NCBI GenBank assembly: GCA_913062955.1
Contig: CAJXZP010000045.1
Location: forward strand, 1-34,120
Direction: 5' to 3'
Source: an uncultured Flavobacteriales bacterium
Lineage (GTDB): Bacteria > Bacteroidota > Bacteroidia > Flavobacteriales_G > Salibacteraceae
DNA: 34,120 nt
Shown one piece after another: positions 15,992 through 25,261 of the stretch. Position 1 is the stretch's first letter. Each line of letters opens with the position of its first letter. The notes below the pieces were generated by a model. It searched no databases. It was not told where the DNA came from and was given only the letters and a program-made list of their open reading frames with translations. Position numbers and translations under genes: made by a program.

Positions 15992-17296
15992 TTAGATTCT
16001 AGTGATATCGGCTCCCAAAGCAATCAATCGTTGATCAATATTTTGGTAACCTCTATCTATTTGCTCGATGTTGTGAATTAAACTTTCACCTTCTGCCGAT
16101 AAAGCAGCTATGAGCAAAGATACACCTGCTCTAATGTCCGGAGATGTCATCTGGATGCCTTTTAGTGGACTTTGTTTTCCTAATCCTATAACTGTTGCAC
16201 GATGGGGGTCACATAAAATTATCTGGGCTCCCATGTCTATCAGTTTGTCTACAAAGAATAATCTGCTCTCAAACATTTTTTGATGGATCAATACACTTCC
16301 TTTTGCTTGAGTGGCTATTACCAAAATAATACTTAATAGGTCAGGAGTGAAACCGGGCCAAGGGGCATCACTTATGGTAAGTATAGATCCATCAATAAAG
16401 GTATCTACTTCGTATGTGTTTTGTCGGGGAACAATGATGTCATCCCCATTTTTCACGATGCTGATTCCCATCTTCCGGAAAACGGAAGGAATAACTCCCA
16501 GGTTTTCGTAAGAAACATCTTTTATGGTGATTTCAGAATTCGTCATGGCTGCTAATCCAATGAAACTACCAATTTCAATCATATCTGGTAGAATTCGGTG
16601 TTTGCATCCTGCTAATTTATCTACGCCATGAATAGTTAGGAGATTAGACCCAATTCCTTCAATGTTACCGCCCATGGCGTTAATCATTTTACAAAGTTGT
16701 TGAAGGTAGGGTTCACACGCAGCATTATAAATTTGAGTAGTACCTTCAGCCATACAAGCCGCCATTACTATGTTTGCTGTGCCGGTTACAGAGGCCTCAT
16801 CCAATAACATGTAACAACCTTTTAACTTCTTAGCCGAAACTTCATAAAAGTTGGTGTGTGAATCAAAATCAAATTGAGCACCTAGTTTTTCGAAACCAAT
16901 AAAGTGGGTATCTAATCTTCTGCGACCAATTTTGTCTCCACCCGGTTTAGGTATGGCTCCAAACCCAAAGCGAGCTAAAAGAGGTCCAACAATCATGATG
17001 GACCCACGAAGTCCAGCTCCTTTTTTTCGGAAATCTTCGGACTTTAAAAAATCTAAATCTACTTCATCTGCTTGGAAAGAGTAGGTGTCTGATTTTAGCT
17101 TTTTGACTTTTACACCTAAATCACTTAAAAGAGAAATAAGTTTATTTACATCAATAATATCGGGAATGTTGGATATGGTTACTTTTTCTGGAGTTAATAA
17201 AACGGCACATAAAATTTGTAGTGTTTCATTCTTTGCTCCTTGAGGAGTAATTTCTCCTTTTAGTTCTTTTCCTCCTCTAACTTTAAAAGTCCCCAT
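15992..17296 (-). CDS. murA: UDP-N-acetylglucosamine 1-carboxyvinyltransferase, Asp-loop type
   Basis: A 434-residue MurA, which transfers enolpyruvate from PEP to UDP-GlcNAc in the first committed step of peptidoglycan synthesis, in the cytoplasm. Lys22/Asn23 (GAKN) and the FTPDLLS block carrying the catalytic Asp are present. The mobile loop reads PGGDKIGRR, so residue 121 (codon GAC, 16936-16934) is Asp where E. coli has Cys115, the target of fosfomycin. Asp at this site is a known natural, active variant (for example in Mycobacterium) that gives intrinsic fosfomycin resistance. The ATG overlaps the stop of the DUF4290 gene by one base (TAATG). Confidence 0.97.
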   Translation of the reverse strand: MGTFKVRGGKELKGEITPQGAKNETLQILCAVLLTPEKVTISNIPDIIDVNKLISLLSDLGVKVKKLKSDTYSFQADEVDLDFLKSEDFRKKGAGLRGSIMIVGPLLARFGFGAIPKPGGDKIGRRRLDTHFIGFEKLGAQFDFDSHTNFYEVSAKKLKGCYMLLDEASVTGTANIVMAACMAEGTTQIYNAACEPYLQQLCKMINAMGGNIEGIGSNLLTIHGVDKLAGCKHRILPDMIEIGSFIGLAAMTNSEITIKDVSYENLGVIPSVFRKMGISIVKNGDDIIVPRQNTYEVDTFIDGSILTISDAPWPGFTPDLLSIILVIATQAKGSVLIHQKMFESRLFFVDKLIDMGAQIILCDPHRATVIGLGKQSPLKGIQMTSPDIRAGVSLLIAALSAEGESLIHNIEQIDRGYQNIDQRLIALGADITRI

Positions 17297-17922
17297 TAAT
17301 ATCTTTTTTTGGATTTGTGTTTGCCCGAATTTCTTCTTTTATTGTGGTTGGTATTCGTGTTTTCGTTTTGACTTACTATATGCTTCATTTCATCAAGCAT
17401 AGCGCCTTCCGGTCGCGTTAGTTTGCCCTCTGAAAGTTCCAATAAATGATTCCAAATAACCACGTCATCTACCGTGTTCTTGTTCCACTGTAAGTATGTT
17501 TTTTTCATTAAGTTTCCAACCATTATTGCAAGAGACTCTTTTTGATCCGGGTCTTCTTCCTTGGCCGCTTCTTTAATAATAGTGGTAATAACCTTTCCGT
17601 AATGACGGTATTTCTGAACTCCTTTTGGATATTCTACCTTATTAGGTTTACTTTGAAATTCTTCCTTGTTGGGTATCGGATAAGGGGAATCTACCTCCAA
17701 TAAAAAATTGGACATAATAAATAGGTGATCCCAAAGCTTATGATTGTAATCTTCCAAATCTCTTAATTGAGGATTTAACTGCCCCATTAATTTTATAACC
17801 GCCCTTGCTCCTGTGTTTCTTTCCTCTTGATCTTCTACTTTTAACAAGTAATCTACCATTTGGTGAACACTCCTTCCGTATTCAGGGAGTATTAGATCTT
17901 TTCTTTCTGTATTATATTCCAT
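17296..17922 (-). CDS. DUF4290 family protein
   Basis: A 208-residue soluble protein matching my memory of DUF4290, a Bacteroidota-restricted family of unknown function whose members begin MEYNT and carry the LILPEYGRSVHQMVDY region. It is largely helical in appearance (KLWDHLFIMSNFLLEV, IKEAAKEEDPDQKESLAIMVGNLMK broken by turns) with a strongly basic tail from about 190 (KRRNSGKHKSKKRY) that could bind nucleic acid or phospholipid. Its stop overlaps the murA start by one base, so the two are translationally coupled, hinting at a cell-wall or growth link. No catalytic motif is visible, and no function is claimed. Confidence 0.8.
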   Translation of the reverse strand: MEYNTERKDLILPEYGRSVHQMVDYLLKVEDQEERNTGARAVIKLMGQLNPQLRDLEDYNHKLWDHLFIMSNFLLEVDSPYPIPNKEEFQSKPNKVEYPKGVQKYRHYGKVITTIIKEAAKEEDPDQKESLAIMVGNLMKKTYLQWNKNTVDDVVIWNHLLELSEGKLTRPEGAMLDEMKHIVSQNENTNTNHNKRRNSGKHKSKKRY

Positions 17923-17971
17923 TGTTTTCTTCTTTCATATTCTTCAGGTTCCAAGGGAAACCAAAGAATCA

Positions 17972-17979
17972 CAAATCTA
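17972..17979 (-). promoter_or_regulatory. Bacteroidota -7 element for the DUF4290-murA unit
   Basis: Minus-strand TAGATTTG matches TAnnTTTG, about 50 bases upstream of the DUF4290 ATG. No TTG lies at the expected distance. Confidence 0.4.
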
Positions 17980-18120
17980 CATCTAAAAATAATTGGTTGG
18001 TAGGTTTTTACCTTTTCAAGTTAACGTTTTAATGTTGATTTAATTTTATGTTGATTTATTAAAGGCGTAAATTTAATTTAACGCTTGGGATGAGCATTAT
18101 TAATGGGCGTTAAAGTGTCC

Positions 18121-18153
18121 TAAAATGCCCGTGGACCTTTCAGGATCACGGGC
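18121..18153 (-). terminator. Probable terminator of the PcrA/UvrD helicase gene
   Basis: GCCCGTG (18127-18133) pairs with CACGGGC (18147-18153), with a possible inner CCT/AGG stem. On the minus strand it is followed by only a short ATTTTA, so termination may be partial. It lies 25 bases past the helicase stop. Confidence 0.5.
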
Positions 18154-18177
18154 TTGTTCTTTTTAGTGGACTCGTTC

Positions 18178-20484
18178 TTAACTAAGAATGGCCAGTTTGG
18201 CGAATTTTAAAAGTAGTTGTCGTTTCCCCGAATTGATAAATTCAATGGTCACTTTTTGGTTTGGAGCGGTGCCTTCAATCGTTTGAACGGTTCCTATTCC
18301 AAATCGTTCATGCTGGACCTTAATTCCTGGTTTTAGTTCTCCTCCTATATCCAAACTTCCTTGTGCTGTGGATGATTTCTCCGTATTTGCTACACGCGTC
18401 ATATTGTGAGGCTTTGTTGGAGCTTGGTAAGACCCAGAAGAAGTAAAAGAAGCTTTACCCGTTTTTTGAAATTCTTGCTTTGTGGGGCGTGCGTTATTTC
18501 TTTTTTCCACACGATTTAAAGTACCTGTTTCCTGGAAGTCTACATATTGTTCATCAATTTCCTTTAAAAAACGACTAGGTGAAGTACTAATCAAGTCTCC
18601 CCATTTATAACGCATGTTGGCATAAGAAATGGTGAGTTGTGTTTCTGCTCGGGTAATAGCCACATAAAATAGTCTTCGTTCTTCTTCCAGGTCAGCTCGT
18701 GAACCTACCGAAAGTTGTGAAGGAAATAAATTTTCTTCCAAACCAGCTACATAAACATGTCCAAATTCTAGCCCTTTGGATGCGTGAATGGTCATTAAAG
18801 TGACTTTGTCACTATCTTCATCTCCTTTGTCCATGTCCTTATCTGTCAATAATGGAATGTCTTGGATAAAGTTGGCCAATGTAGGGGCTAGGTCCTCGGG
18901 GTTTTCAGTGAAATCTTTTAATGAATTCAACATTTCCTGGACATTATCATGGCGTCCTATTCCTTCCGGTGTTTTATCGTTATGTAGTTCTTTTAAAATT
19001 CCAGTGCTCGAAGCGATAACTTTTCCTGCTTCGTATGCATCTTGATTCTTTGCTACTATTTTGAAACTTTTTATCATTTCAACAAATCCGGCAATTTTGT
19101 TTTTTGCACCTCCATGAATTTGGATAGGAACGTTATCTAAATTTTGGATGAGTTCCCATATATTTAAATTGTTTTCTGATGCAAATAAATTTATTCGATC
19201 CATCGTGGTTTGACCAATACCTCTAGCTGGATAATTGATAATTCGTTTTAATGCTTCGGCATCATTTGGGTTAAAAACCAAACGGCAGTATGCCAGGAAA
19301 TCTTTAATTTCCTTACGTTGGTAAAACGAAAGTCCGCCATATATTCTGTACGGAATACTTAACTTTCTAAGCGCATCCTCCAGCGAACGAGATTGTGCAT
19401 TAGTTCTATATAGAATAGCAAATTCGGAATTAGCAATTTGATGCGTTTTTTTAGCATGAATAATGCTATGTGCTATTCCTAAAGCTTCTTCAGTATCACT
19501 AATAGCAGCCATGATGGTGATTTTATTTCCATCATCATTACTCGTCCACACATCTTTTTTAATTTGATCTTCATTGTATTTAATCAAACTATTAGCCGCT
19601 TTTACAATATGTTGAGTAGAACGGTAGTTCTGCTCTAATTTATAGGTTTTGGCATCGCTGTAGTCACGCTTGAAATTTAAAATGTTTTGGATGCTTGCTC
19701 CACGGAAGGCATAAATACTTTGGGCATCGTCTCCTACCACACTTATGTTTTGGAACCGATCGGCCAGTGCTTTAACAATCACATATTGTGAAAAGTTGGT
19801 ATCTTGGTACTCATCCACTAAAATGTATCTAAAGCGATCTTGGTACTTGTGTAAAACTTCAGGGAAATCTCGTAATAAGACATTCATGTTAAATAGGAGA
19901 TCATCAAAGTCCATTGCTCCGGACCTAAATAAACGTTCATTGTATATCTTATAGATATTACCAAGTTCTGGTTTTTTGGATTGCATATCCTCTTTGGTAA
20001 TATTCAAGTTGCCCAAATAGGCCGCAGGAGTAAGTAAATTGTTTTTTGCTCCGGAAATTCGGTTCAAAACCACATTGGGTTTGTAAACCTTTTCATCTAA
20101 ACCTCTTTCTTTTACAATGGTCTTTATGAGTTTTTTTGCATCATCGGTATCGTAAATAGTGAAGTTGCTTTGGTACCCTAGTTTTTCTCCTTCGGAACGT
20201 AAAATACGAGCGAATACAGAGTGAAAGGTACCCATCCATAAGCTTTTCGCTTTAGATTGGCCCACGAGTTGACCAATACGTTCTTTCATTTCACGAGCTG
20301 CTTTATTCGTAAAGGTTAAAGATAATATGTTATGAGGAGAAATACCATTGTGAAGTAATGCGGCAATTCTGTAGGTAAGAACTCTGGTCTTCCCTGATCC
20401 TGCACCTGCAATAATCATAGATGGTCCTTCCGTGTTAATTACTGCTGCTCTTTGGGCTTCATTTAGTTCTTTTAAAAATTCCAT
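18178..20484 (-). CDS. UvrD/PcrA-type superfamily 1 DNA helicase
   Basis: A 768-residue 3'-5' DNA helicase. Motif Q (LNEAQRAAV), Walker A AGAGSGKTR (26-34), motif II DEYQDTN, motif III GDDAQSIYAFRG, motif IV QNYRS, motif V LMTIHASKGLEF and motif VI YVAITRA are all present, so it should be active. The C-terminal GIKVQHERFGIGTVQTIEG segment is the Tudor-like domain typical of PcrA/UvrD, which contacts RNA polymerase. Role: nucleotide excision and mismatch repair, and removal of blocks at transcription-replication conflicts. The ATG at 20484 (MEFLKELNEAQRAA) fits the family; the frame continues 27 codons upstream without family similarity and across the likely promoter. A single-gene unit, divergent from the ribosomal operon. 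Confidence 0.95.
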   Translation of the reverse strand: MEFLKELNEAQRAAVINTEGPSMIIAGAGSGKTRVLTYRIAALLHNGISPHNILSLTFTNKAAREMKERIGQLVGQSKAKSLWMGTFHSVFARILRSEGEKLGYQSNFTIYDTDDAKKLIKTIVKERGLDEKVYKPNVVLNRISGAKNNLLTPAAYLGNLNITKEDMQSKKPELGNIYKIYNERLFRSGAMDFDDLLFNMNVLLRDFPEVLHKYQDRFRYILVDEYQDTNFSQYVIVKALADRFQNISVVGDDAQSIYAFRGASIQNILNFKRDYSDAKTYKLEQNYRSTQHIVKAANSLIKYNEDQIKKDVWTSNDDGNKITIMAAISDTEEALGIAHSIIHAKKTHQIANSEFAILYRTNAQSRSLEDALRKLSIPYRIYGGLSFYQRKEIKDFLAYCRLVFNPNDAEALKRIINYPARGIGQTTMDRINLFASENNLNIWELIQNLDNVPIQIHGGAKNKIAGFVEMIKSFKIVAKNQDAYEAGKVIASSTGILKELHNDKTPEGIGRHDNVQEMLNSLKDFTENPEDLAPTLANFIQDIPLLTDKDMDKGDEDSDKVTLMTIHASKGLEFGHVYVAGLEENLFPSQLSVGSRADLEEERRLFYVAITRAETQLTISYANMRYKWGDLISTSPSRFLKEIDEQYVDFQETGTLNRVEKRNNARPTKQEFQKTGKASFTSSGSYQAPTKPHNMTRVANTEKSSTAQGSLDIGGELKPGIKVQHERFGIGTVQTIEGTAPNQKVTIEFINSGKRQLLLKFAKLAILS

Positions 20485-20488
20485 GCTG

Positions 20489-20496
20489 CAAATGTA
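20489..20496 (-). promoter_or_regulatory. Bacteroidota -7 element for the helicase gene
   Basis: Minus-strand TACATTTG is followed by GCAGC and then the ATG at 20484. Only four bases separate the element from the start codon, so a transcript from it would begin at or next to the ATG (leaderless). The nearest TTG upstream leaves only a 12-base spacer, so this could also be chance. Confidence 0.35.
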
Positions 20497-20615
20497 AACT
20501 CCTGTGAACAACCTAGTGCGAAGGATTAACGTTCCTTTTGAAAAAGAAATCGACAAGCCCTTCATAACTTTTCTAAGTTATTGTCAATTAATTGAATAAA
20601 AATTAAATGGCGGTG

Positions 20616-20645
20616 TTGTTTTTACCGATTAATCACGTACATTTG
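20616..20645 (+). promoter_or_regulatory. Promoter of the str-S10-spc ribosomal operon
   Basis: TTG (20616-20618), a 19-base spacer and TACATTTG (20638-20645) fit the Bacteroidota vegetative promoter exactly. It precedes rpsL by 52 bases and is the only good promoter I see for the 25-gene run that follows. Confidence 0.75.
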
Positions 20646-20646
20646 C

Positions 20647-20664
20647 AGCCCCTTAAAAGGGACT
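20647..20664 (+). other. Small inverted repeat at the start of the ribosomal operon leader
   Basis: AGCCCCTT and AAGGGACT form an imperfect inverted repeat (one mismatch) just after the -7 element, at the likely 5' end of the transcript. It could stabilise the mRNA or be a site for control; no known ribosomal leader motif is recognisable. Confidence 0.25.
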
Positions 20665-20697
20665 GAATTATAATAAATCAACATTTGATAGTAATAT

Positions 20698-21075
20698 ATG
20701 CCAACTATTCAGCAATTAGTTAGAAAAGGACGAACTAAAAAAGTGAAGCAAAGTAAATCTGCTGCACTTAACAGTTGTCCTCAACGAAGAGGTGTATGTG
20801 TGAGAGTTTACACTACAACTCCAAAGAAACCTAATTCAGCAATGAGAAAAGTTGCTAGGGTAAGATTGACCAACGGAAATGAGGTTAATGCTTATATCGG
20901 AGGCGAAGGCCATAACTTACAAGAGCATTCAATCGTTCTTATAAGGGGTGGGAGAGTTAAAGATTTACCTGGTGTTCGTTACCACATCGTTCGTGGGGCG
21001 CTTGATACTGCTGGGGTAGAGGGACGTACGCAAAGACGTTCAAAATACGGAACTAAAAGACCAAAGAAGAAGTAA
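20698..21075 (+). CDS. rpsL: 30S ribosomal protein S12
   Basis: A 125-residue S12, part of the decoding centre. The PKKPNSA loop (42-48) and VKDLPGVRY loop (86-94) carry unmodified Lys43 and Lys87, the wild-type, streptomycin-sensitive state at the classic resistance positions, and Asp88 is the residue that RimO methylthiolates in other bacteria. It is the first gene of the operon. There is no Shine-Dalgarno sequence before the ATG (the bases are TAGTAATAT), as usual in this phylum. rpsG follows after 20 bases. Confidence 0.98.
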   Translation: MPTIQQLVRKGRTKKVKQSKSAALNSCPQRRGVCVRVYTTTPKKPNSAMRKVARVRLTNGNEVNAYIGGEGHNLQEHSIVLIRGGRVKDLPGVRYHIVRGALDTAGVEGRTQRRSKYGTKRPKKK

Positions 21076-21095
21076 TTCTTCGAAATTAAAGAACT

Positions 21096-21566
21096 ATGAG
21101 AAAAGGTAGAGCTAAAGAGAGGATACTGACTCCGGACCCAAAGTTTAACGACAAAGTGGTAGCGAAGTTTGTAAATAACCTCATGTTAAGCGGAAAAAAG
21201 AGTACTGCATATCGCGTTTTTTATGAAGCGATGGATATGGTGGCTGAAAAGGCTGAGGAAGAAGGATCACTAGCAACTTTCCATAAAGCACTTGTAAACA
21301 TTACTCCCGGAGTGGAAGTGAAGTCTAGAAGAGTTGGTGGTGCTACATTCCAGATACCTCAACCAGTTCGGAAAGAAAGAAAAGATTCAATGGCAATGAA
21401 ATGGATGATCAGTTTCGCTAGAAAGCGTAATGGTAAATCTATGGGCCGTAAACTTGCTGATGAGATTTTAGCAGCTGCGAACGAAGAAGGTGGAGCTTTC
21501 AAAAAGAAAGAAGACACGCATCGTATGGCGGAAGCGAATAAAGCATTCTCGCACTTTAGATTCTAA
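21096..21566 (+). CDS. rpsG: 30S ribosomal protein S7
   Basis: A 156-residue S7, the primary binder that nucleates the 30S head by contacting the 3' domain of 16S rRNA and lining the E site. The start MRKGRAKER and the beta-hairpin segment around [18 protein letters not shown] are typical, and length matches the family. In E. coli S7 represses the str operon; the matching mRNA site is not recognisable here. It lies between rpsL and fusA, with fusA only 3 bases downstream. Confidence 0.97.
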   Translation: MRKGRAKERILTPDPKFNDKVVAKFVNNLMLSGKKSTAYRVFYEAMDMVAEKAEEEGSLATFHKALVNITPGVEVKSRRVGGATFQIPQPVRKERKDSMAMKWMISFARKRNGKSMGRKLADEILAAANEEGGAFKKKEDTHRMAEANKAFSHFRF

Positions 21567-21569
21567 AAG

Positions 21570-23696
21570 ATGGCAAGTAGAGATCTTAAATACACAAGAA
21601 ATATTGGGATTATGGCCCACGTTGATGCTGGTAAAACAACGACAACGGAGCGTATCCTATATTATACTGGGTTAAGTCATAAAATTGGTGAGGTGCATGA
21701 TGGTGCCGCAACCATGGATTGGATGGAGCAAGAGCAGGAAAGAGGTATTACTATTACTTCTGCTGCAACTACTACGTCTTGGAAGTATCCAACTATTCAG
21801 GGTGAGCCAATTGATGGTTCTGAAGAGTATAAAGTAAATATTATTGATACTCCTGGTCACGTTGATTTTACCGTTGAGGTAGAGCGTTCGTTGCGTGTGT
21901 TGGATGGTGCAATTGCATTGTTTTGTGCATCGTCTGGTGTGGAGCCGCAATCAGAAACGGTTTGGAGACAGTCAGATAAATATAATGTGCCTCGTATTGG
22001 ATTCATTAACAAAATGGATCGTATGGGTGCTGATTTCTTTAATGTGATTAAAGAAATTAAAGAAAGATTAGGTGCGCGTCCTATTCCTTTGCAAATTCCA
22101 ATTGGTTCAGAAACTGAATTCGTAGGTGTTGTTGATTTAACAACTATGAAGTCTATTATCTGGAATGATGAGGATAAAGGAATGACGTATAAGGAGGAAG
22201 AAGTTCCTTCCGAGTTATTGGAAGAAGCCCAGCAATGGAGGAATCACTTGATTGAAGCAGTTGCTGAAACAGATGATGAATTGATGGAGAAATTCTTTGA
22301 AGATCCTGCATCAATTACAAAAGAAGAAATTTACACTGCTGTTAGAAAGGCTACAATTGCAATGGAGATTACTCCGATGTTATGTGGTTCTGCCTTTAAG
22401 AATAAGGGAGTACAAACAGTATTGGATGCGGTGATGGCTTTCTTGCCCTCTCCATTAGATAATGGACAAGCAGAAGGTTTCAATCCAGATACAGAAGAAA
22501 CTGAGGTTCGTCAACCAACCATAGATGAGCCTATGGCTGCATTGGCATTTAAAATTGCAACGGATCCATTTGTTGGTCGTTTATGTTTTATTAGAAACTA
22601 TTCGGGAGTGATTAAGGCGGGTTCTTATGTGAAGAATATGCGTACCGGTAAGAAAGAGCGTATTTCACGTTTGTTTCAAATGCACTCCAATAAGCAAAAT
22701 TCTATCGAGCGATTAGAAGCGGGTGATATTGGTGCTGCTGTTGGATTTAAAGATATTCGTACTGGAGATACATTGTGTGATGAAAAACATCCAATCGTAT
22801 TAGAGTCGATGTCATTTCCTGAACCGGTAATCGGTATCGCTATTGAACCAAAGACACAAGCTGATTTAGATAAATTAGGTGTAGGTCTTGGGAAATTGGC
22901 GGAAGAGGATCCGACCTTCCAAGTTCGAACAGATGAAGATTCTGGTCAAACTGTAATTTCAGGAATGGGTGAATTACACCTCGAGATTTTGGTGGATCGT
23001 TTAAAAAGAGAATTTAATGTTGAGGTAAACGAAGGTGCTCCTCAGGTTGCTTATAAAGAAGCTATTGTTGGGGAAACTGAGCATAGAGAAACGTATAAGA
23101 AACAATCTGGTGGACGTGGTAAGTTTGCTGATGTAGTCTTTAAAATGGGTCCTCGTGAGGATGGTGCAGCTGGACTGGAATTCGTAAACTCTGTAAAGGG
23201 TGGGCATATTCCAAAAGAATTTGTTCCTTCTATTGAAAAGGGATTTAAAGCAGCAATGAAAAATGGTATTCTCGCTGGTTATGAAGTTGAAAGTTTAAAA
23301 GTAACTATTCTAGATGGGTCTTTTCACCCGGTAGATTCAGATGCGTTATCTTTTGAAATAGCTGGTAAACTTGGATATAAACATGCTTTCCCAAAAGCAG
23401 GAGCAAAAATTCTGGAGCCGATCATGAAGCTTGAGGTTGTTACTCCTGAAGCTAATATGGGGGATATTGTTGGTGATTTGAACAGAAGACGTGGTCAAGT
23501 TGATGGAATGGATTCTAGAAATGGAGCTCAGGTTATTAATGCAAAAGTGCCCTTGTCAGAAATGTTCGGTTATGTAACCACATTACGTACCATTTCTTCA
23601 GGTAGAGCTTCTTCTACCATGGAATTCTCACATTATGATGATGTTCCGAGAAATGTTGCAGAAAAAATTATTGAAAACGTAAAAGGAAAAAACTAA
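21570..23696 (+). CDS. fusA: Elongation factor G
   Basis: A 708-residue EF-G, the GTPase that drives translocation of tRNA and mRNA. G1 AHVDAGKT (17-24), G3 DTPGH (93-97) and G4 NKMD (147-150) are intact, with domains II to V in order through the C-terminal [16 protein letters not shown]. It is slightly longer than E. coli EF-G, with a few added residues near 70-87 between switch I and G3, as I recall for Bacteroidota. It is followed by rpsJ after 4 bases: tuf, which commonly sits between fusA and rpsJ elsewhere, is absent here. Confidence 0.98.
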   Translation: MASRDLKYTRNIGIMAHVDAGKTTTTERILYYTGLSHKIGEVHDGAATMDWMEQEQERGITITSAATTTSWKYPTIQGEPIDGSEEYKVNIIDTPGHVDFTVEVERSLRVLDGAIALFCASSGVEPQSETVWRQSDKYNVPRIGFINKMDRMGADFFNVIKEIKERLGARPIPLQIPIGSETEFVGVVDLTTMKSIIWNDEDKGMTYKEEEVPSELLEEAQQWRNHLIEAVAETDDELMEKFFEDPASITKEEIYTAVRKATIAMEITPMLCGSAFKNKGVQTVLDAVMAFLPSPLDNGQAEGFNPDTEETEVRQPTIDEPMAALAFKIATDPFVGRLCFIRNYSGVIKAGSYVKNMRTGKKERISRLFQMHSNKQNSIERLEAGDIGAAVGFKDIRTGDTLCDEKHPIVLESMSFPEPVIGIAIEPKTQADLDKLGVGLGKLAEEDPTFQVRTDEDSGQTVISGMGELHLEILVDRLKREFNVEVNEGAPQVAYKEAIVGETEHRETYKKQSGGRGKFADVVFKMGPREDGAAGLEFVNSVKGGHIPKEFVPSIEKGFKAAMKNGILAGYEVESLKVTILDGSFHPVDSDALSFEIAGKLGYKHAFPKAGAKILEPIMKLEVVTPEANMGDIVGDLNRRRGQVDGMDSRNGAQVINAKVPLSEMFGYVTTLRTISSGRASSTMEFSHYDDVPRNVAEKIIENVKGKN

Positions 23697-23700
23697 TATC

Positions 23701-24006
23701 ATGGCTCAAAAGATTAGAATTAAACTAAAGTCTTACGACCATAATTTGGTGGATAAGTCAGCTGAAAAAATAGTAAAGACTGTAAAGTCAACAGGTGCAG
23801 TAGTTAATGGACCAATTCCATTACCAACGCACCGTAAAATTTTCACGGTTCTTAAGTCACCTCACGTGAATAAGAAATCAAGAGAGCAATTTCAATTAAA
23901 TGACCACAAGAGATTGCTTGATATATATTCATCATCGTCTAAAACAGTAGACGCGCTGATGAAATTAGAATTACCAAGTGGTGTAGAAGTAGAAATTAAA
24001 GTTTAA
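23701..24006 (+). CDS. rpsJ: 30S ribosomal protein S10
   Basis: A 101-residue S10, a 30S head protein and, in complex with NusB, a transcription antitermination factor (NusE). It has the normal start [17 protein letters not shown] and the [10 protein letters not shown] loop that inserts into the 30S head. It heads the S10 part of the fused operon, only 4 bases after fusA, so the str and S10 clusters form one transcription unit here. No separate promoter fits the gap. Confidence 0.98.
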   Translation: MAQKIRIKLKSYDHNLVDKSAEKIVKTVKSTGAVVNGPIPLPTHRKIFTVLKSPHVNKKSREQFQLNDHKRLLDIYSSSSKTVDALMKLELPSGVEVEIKV

Positions 24007-24014
24007 TTATTACC

Positions 24015-24632
24015 ATGTCAGGAATTATAGGTAAAAAACTAGGTATGACTAGCATCTTCAATGAAGATGGTAAGAATATACCTTGTACGGTAATTGAAGC
24101 TGGCCCATGTGTGGTGACTCAAGTTCGTACGGAAGAAGTTGACGGTTATGTAGCTGTTCAATTAGGATTCGGTGAAGCAAGAGATAAAAGCACCCCGAAT
24201 GCTCTTAAAGGGCATTTCAAGAAGGCTGGAACAACTCCAAAAAGTAAATTAGCAGAATTTAAAGGTTTCGAATCGAAACTTAAATTAGGCGATGAAATCT
24301 TAGTGGATGTATTTGAAGAAGGAGAATTTGTTGATGTATCTGGAACCTCTAAAGGTAAAGGATTTCAAGGAGTTGTAAAACGTCACGGTTTCGCTGGTGT
24401 TGGACAAGCAACCCACGGTCAACATAATCGTTTACGTGCGCCAGGTTCTATTGGAGCTGCATCGTACCCTGCACGAGTATTCAAAGGAATGCGTATGGCA
24501 GGTCAAATGGGAAATGAAAAGGTTAAGATACTGAATCTTCAAATTTTGAAGGTAGATAAAGAAAACAATGTACTAATTGTTAAAGGTGCTATACCTGGAT
24601 CAAATGGTTCGTACGTAATAGTTGAGAAATAA
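24015..24632 (+). CDS. rplC: 50S ribosomal protein L3
   Basis: A 205-residue L3, an early assembly protein reaching toward the peptidyl transferase centre. The opening [15 protein letters not shown] and the central [17 protein letters not shown] loop are typical; the glutamine in that loop is the PrmB methylation site in E. coli. The stop overlaps the rplD start by one base (TAATG), so the two are translationally coupled. Confidence 0.98.
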   Translation: MSGIIGKKLGMTSIFNEDGKNIPCTVIEAGPCVVTQVRTEEVDGYVAVQLGFGEARDKSTPNALKGHFKKAGTTPKSKLAEFKGFESKLKLGDEILVDVFEEGEFVDVSGTSKGKGFQGVVKRHGFAGVGQATHGQHNRLRAPGSIGAASYPARVFKGMRMAGQMGNEKVKILNLQILKVDKENNVLIVKGAIPGSNGSYVIVEK

Positions 24633-25258
24633 TGAAAGTAGCTTTATTCGATACTAAAGGAAAAGAAACCAGTAAAAAGGTGGAGTTAAGCGATAGCATA
24701 TTTGCTGTTGAGCTGAACGAACATGCTTTCTATTTAGATGTGAAACTACACTTGGCCAACCAACGTCAAGGTACACACAAATCTAAAGAGAGAGGCGAAA
24801 TCGCGGGAAGTACTCGTAAGATTAAGAAGCAAAAAGGAACTGGTACTGCTCGTGCGGGTAGTATTAAGTCGGGTGTTTTTAGAGGCGGTGGTCGTATGTT
24901 TGGACCAAGACCTAGAAACTATAGCTTCAAACTAAACAAGAAGATTAGAAAAGTTGCCAGACGTTCTGCGTTGACTGCGAAACTTCAAAAAGGAGAATTA
25001 ATTGTGTTACAAAATGTAAGTTTTGACTCAATTAAAACGAAGAACTATTCTGAGTTTTTAACAAACTTCGATGTTCTTGGGAAAAACTCTCTTTTAGTTG
25101 TTGCTGAGGAGAATAAAAATGTATATTTGTCGGCTCGAAATTTAAAAGGCGCTAAAGTTATAAACGCCTCTGAGTTAAACACTTATGATATCTCGAAAGC
25201 AAATAAAGTTTTGTTGTGCGAAGGTTCACTTAATGTAATCGAGCAAAATTTAAGTTAA
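24632..25258 (+). CDS. rplD: 50S ribosomal protein L4
   Basis: A 208-residue L4 that lines the peptide exit tunnel. The extended loop with QKGTGTARAGS and GGGRMFGPRPR, which reaches into the tunnel constriction and where macrolide resistance changes occur, is of ordinary type. In E. coli L4 also represses the S10 operon via a leader structure; no such leader is present before rpsJ here. It overlaps rplC by one base and precedes rplW by 3. Confidence 0.97.
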   Translation: MKVALFDTKGKETSKKVELSDSIFAVELNEHAFYLDVKLHLANQRQGTHKSKERGEIAGSTRKIKKQKGTGTARAGSIKSGVFRGGGRMFGPRPRNYSFKLNKKIRKVARRSALTAKLQKGELIVLQNVSFDSIKTKNYSEFLTNFDVLGKNSLLVVAEENKNVYLSARNLKGAKVINASELNTYDISKANKVLLCEGSLNVIEQNLS

Positions 25259-25261
25259 GTC

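Noticed and set aside
20485-20565. Upstream in-frame extension of the helicase (27 codons)
   Set aside because: Family homology begins at MEFLKELNEAQ, and the extension crosses the probable -7 element.
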